Shown here in pieces: positions 52,925-61,278 of a stretch of DNA of 64,000 nucleotides (its first letter is position 1; each line of letters begins with the position of its first letter). The notes beneath the pieces are model-generated. The model saw nothing but the letters and a program-made list of their open reading frames with translations, did not search any database and had not been told where the DNA came from. A program made the position numbers and the translations under genes. Source of the stretch: DATEPR01 sp036273855 (GTDB lineage Bacteria > Actinomycetota > Actinomycetes > Mycobacteriales > Pseudonocardiaceae); the NCBI GenBank assembly GCA_036273855.1, contig DASUGU010000130.1, positions 124,001 to 188,000 on the forward strand. The letters run 5' to 3'.

Positions 52925-54301
52925 ATGGACGAATCCCAGCTCGCCACCGTCGTCGAACAGCGCGCCACCGCACTGGGCGTGCCGGGCGTCGCGGTCGGCG
53001 TCCACCACGGTGGCGCCGAGCACTACGCATTCCACGGCATCACGTCCGTGCAGAACCCGCTGCCGGTCGACGCGGCCACCCTGTTCCAGTTCGGGTCGAC
53101 CGGCAAGACCTATACCGCGACCGCGGTGCTGCGCCTGGTCGACCAGGGCCTCGTCGAGCTGTCCGCGCCGGTGCGGAAGTACGTCCCGGAACTGCGGCTG
53201 AAGGACGAGTCCGTCGCCGAACGGGTGACCGTGCTGCACCTGCTCAACCACACGGCGGGCTGGGACGGGGACTACCACCGCAACACCGGCACCGGCGACG
53301 ACGCGCTCGCCCGCTACATCGCCGGCATGGCGGACATCGAGCAGGTCAGCCCGCTGGGCACCGAGGTCTCCTACAACAACGCCTCCCTGTCGCTGGCCGG
53401 CTACCTGATCGAGAAGGTCACCGGCAAGACCTTCGAGCAGGCCATGCAGGACCTCGTGCTCACCCCGGCCGGCATGCACCAGACGTACTTCTTCCCCAAC
53501 GACGTGATGACCCGGCGCTTCGCCGTCGGCCACAACAACACCCCGGACGGCACCGTCACGATCGCCCGGCCCTGGGCACTGCCACGATCGGGCAACCCGG
53601 CCGGCGGCATGTCGGCCACCGCGGCCGACCAACTCACCTGGGCGCGGTTGCACCTGAACGACGGCCGCACCGACTCCGGTGAGCAACTGCTGGCCGCCGA
53701 CCTCGTGCGCTCGATGCGCGTGCCCACGGTCGAGACACCGGGCAACGCCCTGGGCGACGCGATCGGGATCACGTGGATGCTGCGCCGCCTGGGCGACGTC
53801 ACGCTGGTGCAGCACGGCGGCGACACCATCGGCCAGCACTCCGCGTTCGTCCTCGTCCCGGAGCGCGACTTCGCGATCGCCGTGCTGACCAACTGCGGAC
53901 CCAACGGCGGACAGCTGCACACCGAACTGGTCGACTGGGCGCTGGAGAACTGCATCGGTGTCGTGGCACCGGAACCGGACCTGCGCGAGGTCACTCCGGA
54001 CGTCCTCGCCGAGTACACCGGCGACTACGACGCGATCGCACTGTCCGTGCGGATCAGCGAACGCCTGCCGAACCTGGTCGTCACGCTGTCCATCAAACCG
54101 GAGATGCTCGCGGAAACAGGTGACATCGACCAGCACCCGGAGCCGGTCGTGCTCGGCCTCGTCACCGACGGCCAGGACCAGTACGTCGTCACCGAGGGCG
54201 CGATGAAGGGGTTGCGCGGCTACTTCACCCGCGACGGCCAGGGCCGGGTGGACAGCGTCAACCTGGGTGGCCGCCGCTGCGACCGGCTCCCGACCGTCTG
54301 A
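52925..54301 (+). CDS. Serine hydrolase (class-C beta-lactamase family)
   Basis: This 458-residue cytosolic serine hydrolase of the beta-lactamase/DD-peptidase family has Ser58-Thr-Gly-Lys61 (SxxK) in FQFGSTGKTYT, YNNAS (YxN) and HGGDTIG (HxG). There is no signal peptide. It is closely related in pattern to the C-terminal domain of the 46418 fusion, suggesting paralogues in the same cluster. The ribosome-binding site AGGAGGG precedes ATG 52925. The substrate is unknown; amide or peptide bonds containing D-residues would fit the fold. Confidence 0.9.
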   Translation: MDESQLATVVEQRATALGVPGVAVGVHHGGAEHYAFHGITSVQNPLPVDAATLFQFGSTGKTYTATAVLRLVDQGLVELSAPVRKYVPELRLKDESVAERVTVLHLLNHTAGWDGDYHRNTGTGDDALARYIAGMADIEQVSPLGTEVSYNNASLSLAGYLIEKVTGKTFEQAMQDLVLTPAGMHQTYFFPNDVMTRRFAVGHNNTPDGTVTIARPWALPRSGNPAGGMSATAADQLTWARLHLNDGRTDSGEQLLAADLVRSMRVPTVETPGNALGDAIGITWMLRRLGDVTLVQHGGDTIGQHSAFVLVPERDFAIAVLTNCGPNGGQLHTELVDWALENCIGVVAPEPDLREVTPDVLAEYTGDYDAIALSVRISERLPNLVVTLSIKPEMLAETGDIDQHPEPVVLGLVTDGQDQYVVTEGAMKGLRGYFTRDGQGRVDSVNLGGRRCDRLPTV

Positions 54302-54363
54302 ACAGGACTACCGTGATCTTTCGGCGGCTGGTTTAGTGCGTAGCACACGACGACACACGGCAG

Positions 54364-56007
54364 GTGGTGCTCCCAGCGGTGACCGGGCGACCTCGCGCCA
54401 GCCTCGGGCGCGTCCTGGACGACCTGGGCGCGACGCTGCTCGAACTCGTCCACGGCGACGCGGACCACGACGACGACGGCGCGGAGATCGGCGGTGTCGT
54501 CATCCACGACCCCGTCGACGAGGAAATGCTGCCACCGCACGCGCTCGTGCTCGGCGTCGGGCTGTCCACACCGGAAGAGATCACGCATGTCATCCGTGAG
54601 CTGGGTGAGCAGCGGGCCAGGGCGCTCGTGGTGCGCGCGCCGGTGCCGGCCGAGCCTGCCCTGCGGGCGGCGGTGGAGCACACCGGGGTGGCCTTGCTCG
54701 GCCTGACCAGGGGTGCGTCCTGGACCCAGGTCGCCGCGATGCTGCGCTCCCTGGTCGCCGTGGGCGACGTGGGCGTCGCGGAACCCGACACCCTCGGTGG
54801 CCTACCGGCCGGCGACCTGTTCGCGCTCGCCAACGCGATCGCGGCGCTGGTCGACGCGCCGGTCACCATCGAGGACCGCAACTCGCGCGTGCTCGCCTTC
54901 TCCGGCCGGCAGGACGAGGCCGACCCCAGCCGCATCGAGACGGTGCTGGGCCGGCAGGTGCCGGAACGGTACTGGCGGATGCTCACCGAGCGTGGCGTGT
55001 TCCGCGACCTGTACCGCAGCGACCGGCCGATCAGCGTCGACGCGCTGCCCGACGACCGTGTCTCGCTGATCCGCGTGGCGATCGCGGTCCGCGCGGGTGA
55101 CGAGATCCTCGGGTCGATCTGGGCCGCGGTACGGGAGCGGCTCAACGCGGAACGCACCGAGGCCCTGTGCGACGCGGCCAAACTGGTCGCGCTGCACCTG
55201 CTGCGCGTGCGAGCCGGCTCCGACGTGGCCCGGCGGCTGCGCGCCGACCTGCTCGCCACCGCGCTGGAGGGCGGCAGGGGCGCGCGGGACGCACTCGGCC
55301 GGCTCGGCCTGGCCGACCGACCGGTCGTCGTCCTCGCGCTGACGGTGCCCGAACAGCCGGGCACCATCGGCGGCGACCTGGTCAGCGCGCGGGAACGGCT
55401 CGGCGACGCTCTGGCCATGCACCTGACCGCCGTGCACCCGCGCTCGGCCGCCGCACTCGTCGGTGACGTCGTTTACGGTCTCGTCCCGCTCACCCGGTCC
55501 GGCGGCGACGGCGAGGAGCGCGCGGTGCGGATCGCGACCGAGTTCCTGGACCGGGTGGGGGAGCGGCTGCCCGCGGCGGTCGGGGTCGGGCCGGTCGCCC
55601 AGGAGGTCGCCGACCTCGCGCGGTCCCGACTCGTCGTCGACCGGATCGTGCGTGTGCTGCGGGAGCGCGGCGACGCCCCACGCGTCGCGCGGCTGGCCGA
55701 CGTGCACGTGGAGACGCTCATGCTCGAACTGCGCGACATCGTCGTCGCGCGAGGCGATCAGCCCACCGGCGCGGTCGCCCGGCTGCTCGCCTACGACGCG
55801 GAGAACAACACCCACCTCGTGGAAACATTGCGCGCCTACCTCGACGCGTTCGGCGACGTGACGGCGGCCGCGGCGCGGCTTTACGTGCACCCCAACACCT
55901 TCCGCTACCGGCTGCGGCGACTGGTCCACGTGGGACAGGTCAATCTGCGGGACCCGGACGCGCGGTTCGCGATCATGCTGCAACTGCGGACCGTCGTCGG
56001 CCGGTGA
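54364..56007 (+). CDS. PucR family transcriptional regulator
   Basis: This 547-residue regulator has the C-terminal PucR helix-turn-helix DVTAAAARLYVHPNTFRYRL and a central GGDEF-like/PucR linker region. Its N-terminal third differs from that of the PucR protein at 9450. It starts at GTG 54364; an upstream start in the 62-base gap is not excluded. It is positioned after the serine hydrolase and divides the salvage operon from the M24 gene, so it likely controls this cluster. Confidence 0.88.
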   Translation: MVLPAVTGRPRASLGRVLDDLGATLLELVHGDADHDDDGAEIGGVVIHDPVDEEMLPPHALVLGVGLSTPEEITHVIRELGEQRARALVVRAPVPAEPALRAAVEHTGVALLGLTRGASWTQVAAMLRSLVAVGDVGVAEPDTLGGLPAGDLFALANAIAALVDAPVTIEDRNSRVLAFSGRQDEADPSRIETVLGRQVPERYWRMLTERGVFRDLYRSDRPISVDALPDDRVSLIRVAIAVRAGDEILGSIWAAVRERLNAERTEALCDAAKLVALHLLRVRAGSDVARRLRADLLATALEGGRGARDALGRLGLADRPVVVLALTVPEQPGTIGGDLVSARERLGDALAMHLTAVHPRSAAALVGDVVYGLVPLTRSGGDGEERAVRIATEFLDRVGERLPAAVGVGPVAQEVADLARSRLVVDRIVRVLRERGDAPRVARLADVHVETLMLELRDIVVARGDQPTGAVARLLAYDAENNTHLVETLRAYLDAFGDVTAAAARLYVHPNTFRYRLRRLVHVGQVNLRDPDARFAIMLQLRTVVGR

Positions 56008-56026
56008 CCGCGACGGCCCGGTCGGT

Positions 56027-57184
56027 TCAGCCGAGTACGGTCAGGCCGCGCGGTTGGTGGTGCAGGCTTTCGGCGCCGGTGTCGGTGATCATGACCAGTT
56101 CGCCGGTCTGGACTCCGGCGGTACCGTCGGGGGTGGTGACGTTGGGCTGGATCACGACGGTCATGCCGGCCCGCAACGGTTCGGTGGGTAGCGGGCCCGC
56201 CGGGCGGCTCGCCGAGCCCAGCACCGGTGGGAGATAGCCGCCGCCGTAGCCGTGCAGCAGGTCGTCGATGGTGGTGAAACCGGCGTCCTCGATGACACCG
56301 GCGGCGGCGACGATCTCGGCCGGGGTCACACCGTCGCGCAGGACCGACAGGATCGCGTCGAAGGCGGCGTCGGCGACCGCGTGCAGCTCGCGGTAGCGGG
56401 CAGTGGGCTCGCCGAGGGTGAACGTCCGCAGTACCTGTCCGGGGTAGTCCCAGAAGATCGCGGTGAGCTCGGCGAACACGACGTCGCGCGACCGCACCCG
56501 CCGGGTGGAGGGGAACTGGCCCGGCACAGCGACCGAGGGCGTGTCCATCGGCGTGACGCCGAAGTAGTGCAGGCCGTTGATCGCGCCGCGGGCCACGTAG
56601 GCCCGTTCGACGAGGTCGCCCAGTTCGCGTTCGGTCAGCCCGGGCCGCAGGCCGTCGCGTAGGGCGCTCATGCCCAGGTCGGTGAAGTGCGCGCCCAGCC
56701 GCAGCCAGGCGATCTCCTCGGCCGACTTGATCTGCCGCAGCCGGGTGTACTCGCGGTTGAGGTTGAGCGGTTCGCCGAACCGCTCGGCCAGGGCCTGCCA
56801 CGGCGGGACGCCCAGTGGCCCGATGTAGGCGACGCTGCCGGGCCGGGCGCCGCGTCGGTCCAGTTCGTCCATGGCGGCCGCGATGGTGGAGGGCTGCCAA
56901 CCCACCTCGGCTTCGGTGGCCAGCCGGCGGGCCAACGGCAGGTGGTTGTGGTGCTGTACGAACAGCGCGTCGATCCGACCCGGGGTGACGATCGCGGCCG
57001 CTTCGGCGGTGACCGGCCAGCGGGTCAGCCACTGCACGCCGGATCCGACACGGTTGGCGCCCCAGACCAGCAGGTGCTCCCGACCGGCCTCGGCGAGCAT
57101 CTCCGCCATCCGCTGGTGGCGGGCGGCCAGTTCGGCGTCGGAGAAGCGGGGGTACTCCTGATCCGGAATCGCAATCGATTGCAC
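56027..57184 (-). CDS. M24 (pita-bread) fold protein with altered metal site
   Basis: This 385-residue protein has the creatinase-like N-domain and pita-bread C-domain of the M24 family. The usual five dinuclear metal ligands are changed. The pattern VVFAELTAIFWDYPGQVLRT aligns with D...D motifs of prolidase but has Glu and Gln in place of the two Asp. HGYGGG keeps the His; IQPN replaces IEPG; and GVQTGELVM shifts or loses the last Glu. Creatinase uses this fold without metal, so a creatinase-like C-N hydrolase or a non-enzymatic role is more likely than prolidase. It converges on the PucR regulator. Confidence 0.82.
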   Translation of the reverse strand: MQSIAIPDQEYPRFSDAELAARHQRMAEMLAEAGREHLLVWGANRVGSGVQWLTRWPVTAEAAAIVTPGRIDALFVQHHNHLPLARRLATEAEVGWQPSTIAAAMDELDRRGARPGSVAYIGPLGVPPWQALAERFGEPLNLNREYTRLRQIKSAEEIAWLRLGAHFTDLGMSALRDGLRPGLTERELGDLVERAYVARGAINGLHYFGVTPMDTPSVAVPGQFPSTRRVRSRDVVFAELTAIFWDYPGQVLRTFTLGEPTARYRELHAVADAAFDAILSVLRDGVTPAEIVAAAGVIEDAGFTTIDDLLHGYGGGYLPPVLGSASRPAGPLPTEPLRAGMTVVIQPNVTTPDGTAGVQTGELVMITDTGAESLHHQPRGLTVLG

Positions 57185-57203
57185 GGCGTCAGCATGACAC
57201 GCT

Positions 57204-57611
57204 TCACGCGGATCCGATGAGCCGGACCAGGCTGACGGGCGCCAGCACGCGATAGCTCTCGGTGAGCAACTCGCTCACCTCGGCCCAGTCGACCGTCGGC
57301 GTGAACACCATGTTCACCACGTCAGCACCCCAGCCCGCCCGGGAGAACGGAAAGCCCATCGAGGTGAGGACGTGGAACTCCTCGCCAGCGGCCCGGAACT
57401 GGATCAGGGTGGCCACGCCGTTCGACTCGGCGGCCTGACCGGACACGGGCAACTGGTCGGCCGGAATGGGCCGCACGTGGACGAAAGTGCGTTTGCGGAC
57501 CCGCCAGCGGACACCGACCCACGCGAGTTCCTCGTACGCCTGCGGCAGGTCGGCACAGATCGGCCGCAGACCGTCGAGTATCCAGGACGGCACATCCTCG
57601 TACTCGGGCAT
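57204..57611 (-). CDS. MmcQ/YjbR-like family protein
   Basis: This 135-residue protein of the YjbR/MmcQ or DUF1801-like type has a CyaY-like fold. It shows LPQAYEELAWVGVRWRVRKR and a short beta strand TFVHV. It is followed by a second protein of similar type 11 bases downstream in the same direction. The function is unknown. Confidence 0.75.
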   Translation of the reverse strand: MPEYEDVPSWILDGLRPICADLPQAYEELAWVGVRWRVRKRTFVHVRPIPADQLPVSGQAAESNGVATLIQFRAAGEEFHVLTSMGFPFSRAGWGADVVNMVFTPTVDWAEVSELLTESYRVLAPVSLVRLIGSA

Positions 57612-57622
57612 CGGTCACTCCT

Positions 57623-57931
57623 TCACTCTGCCGAGGTTTGCAGCGTCCAGGCGGCGTGGATCGCGGCGGTGATCGCAGTGGGGTCACCCTCCGACAGGCG
57701 GGCGACGACCATCATGTGGGCGTCATATCTGGGTGGCACGAAGAACGTCGTCGGGTGTGCGGCCAGCAACCGCTCCCGTGCGGCGAAGCCACTGCGGATC
57801 ACGATCGAGGCGTTGTCCAGCTCACGGGCGACCAGGCGGCCAGCCAGCGACCACCGCAGCCGCCCTTTCACCGACGACTCGCGTACCCCGTTCATCGCCA
57901 GCGCGATCCGGGACACGTCCGCAAGCTCCAC
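57623..57931 (-). CDS. Small MmcQ/YjbR-like protein
   Basis: This 102-residue YjbR-type protein has RWSLAGRLVARELDNASIVI and PTTFFVPPRYDAHMMVVARL. The GTG start at 57931 is chosen because it fits the family; there is no ATG. It is the upstream gene of a pair; its stop is followed 11 bases on by the start of the 57204 gene. It is divergent from the LuxR-type fusion. Confidence 0.75.
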   Translation of the reverse strand: MELADVSRIALAMNGVRESSVKGRLRWSLAGRLVARELDNASIVIRSGFAARERLLAAHPTTFFVPPRYDAHMMVVARLSEGDPTAITAAIHAAWTLQTSAE

Positions 57932-58009
57932 CGCCCCAGCGTACGAGAGCGCCGGGTGAGCCGACCCTCTCGTGTTGAACGTGGTAGGTCCGGGTGCGAG
58001 GCTGTCGAC

Positions 58010-58999
58010 GTGCGGGTCCGGTACTGCGACACCCCTGCTGGTCGCGTCGCCTACGCGACCAGCGGCACCGGGCCGCCCCTGCTGTGCGAGTCGGGGTGGG
58101 TGACGCACCTACGCGACCAACTCGAGTTGTTCGCGTTCGGCGACTTCCTGGCGCGGCTGGCCAAGCGGTACACCGTGATCCGCTACGACAAGCCGGGCTG
58201 CGGGTTGTCCGACCGCACGGACGTCGCCCTGTCGTTCGACGCCCAGGTGGCGACGGCGGTCGCGGTGGCCGACGCCGTGGGCGCGCGCCGGTTCCGGTTG
58301 TTCGGCGCGTCGCAGGGTGGCCAGCTGGCCGCCGCGGTCGCCGCCCGCCACCCGGATCGGGTCGAGTCGCTGGTGCTGTACGGCACCTGTGCGGACGGCT
58401 CCGGGTTGGCACCGCCGGACGTCCGCGCGTCGATCGTGGCGCTGGTGCGGGCGCACTGGGGCATCGGCTCGAAGCTGATGACCGGGATGTTCGTAGCCGA
58501 TCCCGGCACGGCCGAGGTCGAGACGTTCACGCGGCTACAGCGCGCCGGTGCGACCGCCGAAGTGGCGGGTGAACTGCTGGACGTGTACTACCGGACCGAC
58601 ATCCGCGACCTGTTGCCCGCGATCCGCGCCCGCACCGCGGTGCTGCACCGGGAGAAGGACACCGCGACGGCGTTCGCGTTGGGGCGCGAGGTGGCGTCCC
58701 TGGTGCCCGGCGCCGTGCTCGTGCCGCTGCCGGGCCGGGGTCACCTCTACTACCAGGGTGAGTGGGAGCCGGTGCTGGACGCCACCCTGGACTTCCTCGA
58801 TGACGTCGGCGGGTCGGAGCCGCTGACCGAACGTGAGATGGAGGTCGCCCGCCTGGTCGCCACCGGTCTCACCAACAGGGCGATCGCGACCAGGCTGAGG
58901 ATCGCACCGAGGACGGCGGAGGCTCACGTCGAGCACATCCGCCGGAAGCTCGATGTGCGGTCGCGAGCCCAGATCGCGGCCTGGGCCGCGGTGCGCTAG
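58010..58999 (+). CDS. Alpha/beta hydrolase - LuxR HTH fusion
   Basis: This 329-residue protein joins an alpha/beta hydrolase (residues about 1-260; nucleophile Ser in FGASQGGQLA, His in LPGRGHLYYQ) to a C-terminal LuxR/GerE helix-turn-helix (LTEREMEVARLVATGLTNRA, then IATRLRIAPRTAEAHVEHIR). It may be a hydrolase-domain sensor that controls transcription on ligand binding, as in other adenylate-cyclase-like or hydrolase-HTH proteins. It starts at GTG 58010, divergent from the YjbR pair. Confidence 0.88.
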   Translation: MRVRYCDTPAGRVAYATSGTGPPLLCESGWVTHLRDQLELFAFGDFLARLAKRYTVIRYDKPGCGLSDRTDVALSFDAQVATAVAVADAVGARRFRLFGASQGGQLAAAVAARHPDRVESLVLYGTCADGSGLAPPDVRASIVALVRAHWGIGSKLMTGMFVADPGTAEVETFTRLQRAGATAEVAGELLDVYYRTDIRDLLPAIRARTAVLHREKDTATAFALGREVASLVPGAVLVPLPGRGHLYYQGEWEPVLDATLDFLDDVGGSEPLTEREMEVARLVATGLTNRAIATRLRIAPRTAEAHVEHIRRKLDVRSRAQIAAWAAVR

Positions 59000-59101
59000 G
59001 TAGTTCGACCGACACCGTCGCCGACCGTCGCGCCGCCACCGCGCCGCCGCTGGGTGTTTCGCCCGATGTCGGCCGGACCGGTGGCGATCTACGGTTGGCC
59101 C

Positions 59102-59995
59102 ATGGAGCGGAGTGATGGTCCACGGGTGGGGATGTTCCCGCCGTGGGGACTGCTGAACCGGGGGGTCGACGCGGCGAGGGACTACCTGGCGCGGGTCGGC
59201 GAGGCGGGTATCGATCATGTGTGCACTGGCGACCACGTGAGTTTCGGTGGCGGCCACGGCAGCGACGGCCTGATGCAGGCGACGGCCCTGGCGATGCTGC
59301 ACCCGACGTTGCCGGTGCACACCGGGGTCTACCTGCTGCCGTTGCGGCATCCGGTACCGGTCGCGCGGCAGTTGGCCGACCTGGCCCGGCTGGCGCCCGG
59401 GCGGTTGGTGTTCGGCGTCGGGGTCGGCGGCGAGGACCGGCACGAGATCGAGGTCTGCGGGGTCGACCCGGCGACGCGCGGCAGGCGGATGGACGAGAGT
59501 CTGATCGTGCTGCGTGGGCTGTTGGCCGGGAGGCCGGTGACGCTGCACGGCGAGTTCTTCGACCTGACCGACGCGGTCGTGCTGCCCGCGCCGTCGACGC
59601 CGATTCCGGTCGTGATCGGTGGCCGGTCGGATGCGGCGGTCAGCCGCGCGGCCAGGCTGGGCGACGGCTGGCTGGGGATCTGGAACTCGCCGAACAGGTT
59701 CGCGACAGCGGTCGACATGGCCGGTCCCGGCCGGCACGCCATGCAGGTGTGGTGCGGGTTCGGGGACACCGGCGCGGCCGTGCGATCGCGTCTGGCGCAG
59801 GCGATGCAGCAGGTGTACGGCGTACCGTTCGAGCGATTCGAACGCTACTGTCCTTATGGGACACCGGAGGACGTCGCCGAGTTCCTGGCGCCCTACGTCG
59901 CGGCGGGCTGCACCGAGTTCAACCTGATTCCGCAGGCACCGGACGATGACGAAGCGCTGGCCGGGGTGGCTGCCGTCCGGAAGCTCCTGTCATGA
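59102..59995 (+). CDS. LLM-class flavin-dependent oxidoreductase
   Basis: This 297-residue luciferase-like flavin monooxygenase or reductase, possibly F420-dependent, opens VGMFPPWGLLNRGVDAARDY with GIDHVCTGDHVSF; RLVFGVGVGGEDRHE and PIPVVIGGRSDAAVSRAARL are typical of the family. The start at ATG 59102 has no strong ribosome-binding site. Its stop overlaps the hotdog gene start (ATGA). Reaction and substrate are unknown. Confidence 0.88.
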   Translation: MERSDGPRVGMFPPWGLLNRGVDAARDYLARVGEAGIDHVCTGDHVSFGGGHGSDGLMQATALAMLHPTLPVHTGVYLLPLRHPVPVARQLADLARLAPGRLVFGVGVGGEDRHEIEVCGVDPATRGRRMDESLIVLRGLLAGRPVTLHGEFFDLTDAVVLPAPSTPIPVVIGGRSDAAVSRAARLGDGWLGIWNSPNRFATAVDMAGPGRHAMQVWCGFGDTGAAVRSRLAQAMQQVYGVPFERFERYCPYGTPEDVAEFLAPYVAAGCTEFNLIPQAPDDDEALAGVAAVRKLLS

Positions 59996-60693
59996 TCGTC
60001 ATCGGGCGGCGCTACAACGGTCCGCCGAACATGGGCAACGGCGGTTATGTCTCCGGCACGCTCGCCGCCCATGTCGATGGCACGGCCGAGGTCACCCTCC
60101 GCAGGCCGACACCGCTGGACGTGGAGTTGACCGTCGAGCAGCATGCGGGCGGGGTGCGCATGCTGGACGGCGACACGGTGATCGTGACGGCGGTCCCGAC
60201 CCGCGACGAGCCGCTGGCGACACCGGGCCCGGTCCGGCTGGCGGACGCCGAGGCGGCGGGGGAGCGGTCCGCGCTGCGGCGACGTCCGGAGACACACCCG
60301 TTCCCCGGCTGTTTCGGGTGCGGGCCGGAGAACGATGCCGGGCTGCGGATCATGGTCGGCCCGGTGCCCGGTCGGGACAACCTGGCGGCCGACGTCTGGA
60401 CACCCGGCCCGACACTGTCCGGTTCGGACGGGGTGCGACCCGAGTTCGTCTGGACGGCGTTGGACTGTTCCGCCGGGCTGGGCGCGATCGGGCAGGAGTC
60501 GACGTCGGCGCCGTATCTGCTGGGCCGGATGACGGTCTGGTGGCTCGCTCCGGTGCCTGCCGGTGACCGGTATGCCGTCGTCGGCTGGCGCGCGGGGGGA
60601 GCGGGGCGCAAGCTACTGGCCGGATCGGCGATCTACGCGGCCGACGGCACTCCGGTCGCCGTCGCCAGGTCAACGTGGATCCGGTTGACGTGA
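59992..60693 (+). CDS. Hotdog-fold thioesterase-like protein
   Basis: This 233-residue protein resembles the hotdog acyl-CoA thioesterase family: two copies of the fold seem to be present, the second after PFPGCFGCGPENDAGLRI and with the LDCSAGLGAIG helix. Members hydrolyse acyl-CoA thioesters. It is coupled to the LLM oxidoreductase by a four-base overlap. It overlaps the 3' end of the membrane protein gene on the other strand by 24 bases. Confidence 0.75.
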   Translation: MIVIGRRYNGPPNMGNGGYVSGTLAAHVDGTAEVTLRRPTPLDVELTVEQHAGGVRMLDGDTVIVTAVPTRDEPLATPGPVRLADAEAAGERSALRRRPETHPFPGCFGCGPENDAGLRIMVGPVPGRDNLAADVWTPGPTLSGSDGVRPEFVWTALDCSAGLGAIGQESTSAPYLLGRMTVWWLAPVPAGDRYAVVGWRAGGAGRKLLAGSAIYAADGTPVAVARSTWIRLT

Positions 60694-61278
60694 GGGCGGA
60701 CCATCCGTCCGGAAGTGCTTGCGCAGCGCGGCGTATCCGAACGCCAGCAGCAGTGAGCCCTCGATCAGGATGACGATCAGACCGTCGGCCATGTCGACCC
60801 GGTTCCCGGTGTGCCACCCGGTGACGAGGTTCCTGCCACTGGTGGCGAACAGCCTGATCGTGACCGGAGCCACGTACAGCACGTACTGCCACAACATGAT
60901 GAGCGACGCCGGAACCATGAACCACGCGTAGAGGCGCACCGCCCTGGACACCGGCCCGGACGACGTCGAACGGCGCGCCAGCGCCCGCGCCAGGTCGCGC
61001 ACGTAGCGCCAACCGTCCTGGTAGAGATTCTTGGTGCGCAACGCTTCCTGCAGAGCGAAATACCAGTCGGTCCGCAGATACACCCGGGCTTCGAACGCAA
61101 TGCTCAGCAACAGGATCAGGATGAAGATCTCGAGCAACCTGCGTGGCAGTCCGGCCAACCCGAACACACCGATGGCGATCGACGACACGGACGCCAGCAG
61201 CAGGTCCGACGTCGTACCTGGCAGGCCGATATGGAAAATCGCCTGAAGTCGATCTGAAATCTGCGGCGGTTGCCTCAC
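60670..61278 (-). CDS. Small integral membrane protein
   Basis: This protein of about 202 residues has three or four membrane helices (FGLAGLPRRLLEIFILILLL; WFMVPASLIMLWQYVLYVAP; GLIVILIEGSLLLAFGYAAL). I recognise no family. GTG 61278 overlaps the CLC stop by four bases (GTGA), so it is coupled to the chloride channel and could be an accessory subunit. Confidence 0.7.
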   Translation of the reverse strand: MRQPPQISDRLQAIFHIGLPGTTSDLLLASVSSIAIGVFGLAGLPRRLLEIFILILLLSIAFEARVYLRTDWYFALQEALRTKNLYQDGWRYVRDLARALARRSTSSGPVSRAVRLYAWFMVPASLIMLWQYVLYVAPVTIRLFATSGRNLVTGWHTGNRVDMADGLIVILIEGSLLLAFGYAALRKHFRTDGPPSRQPDPR

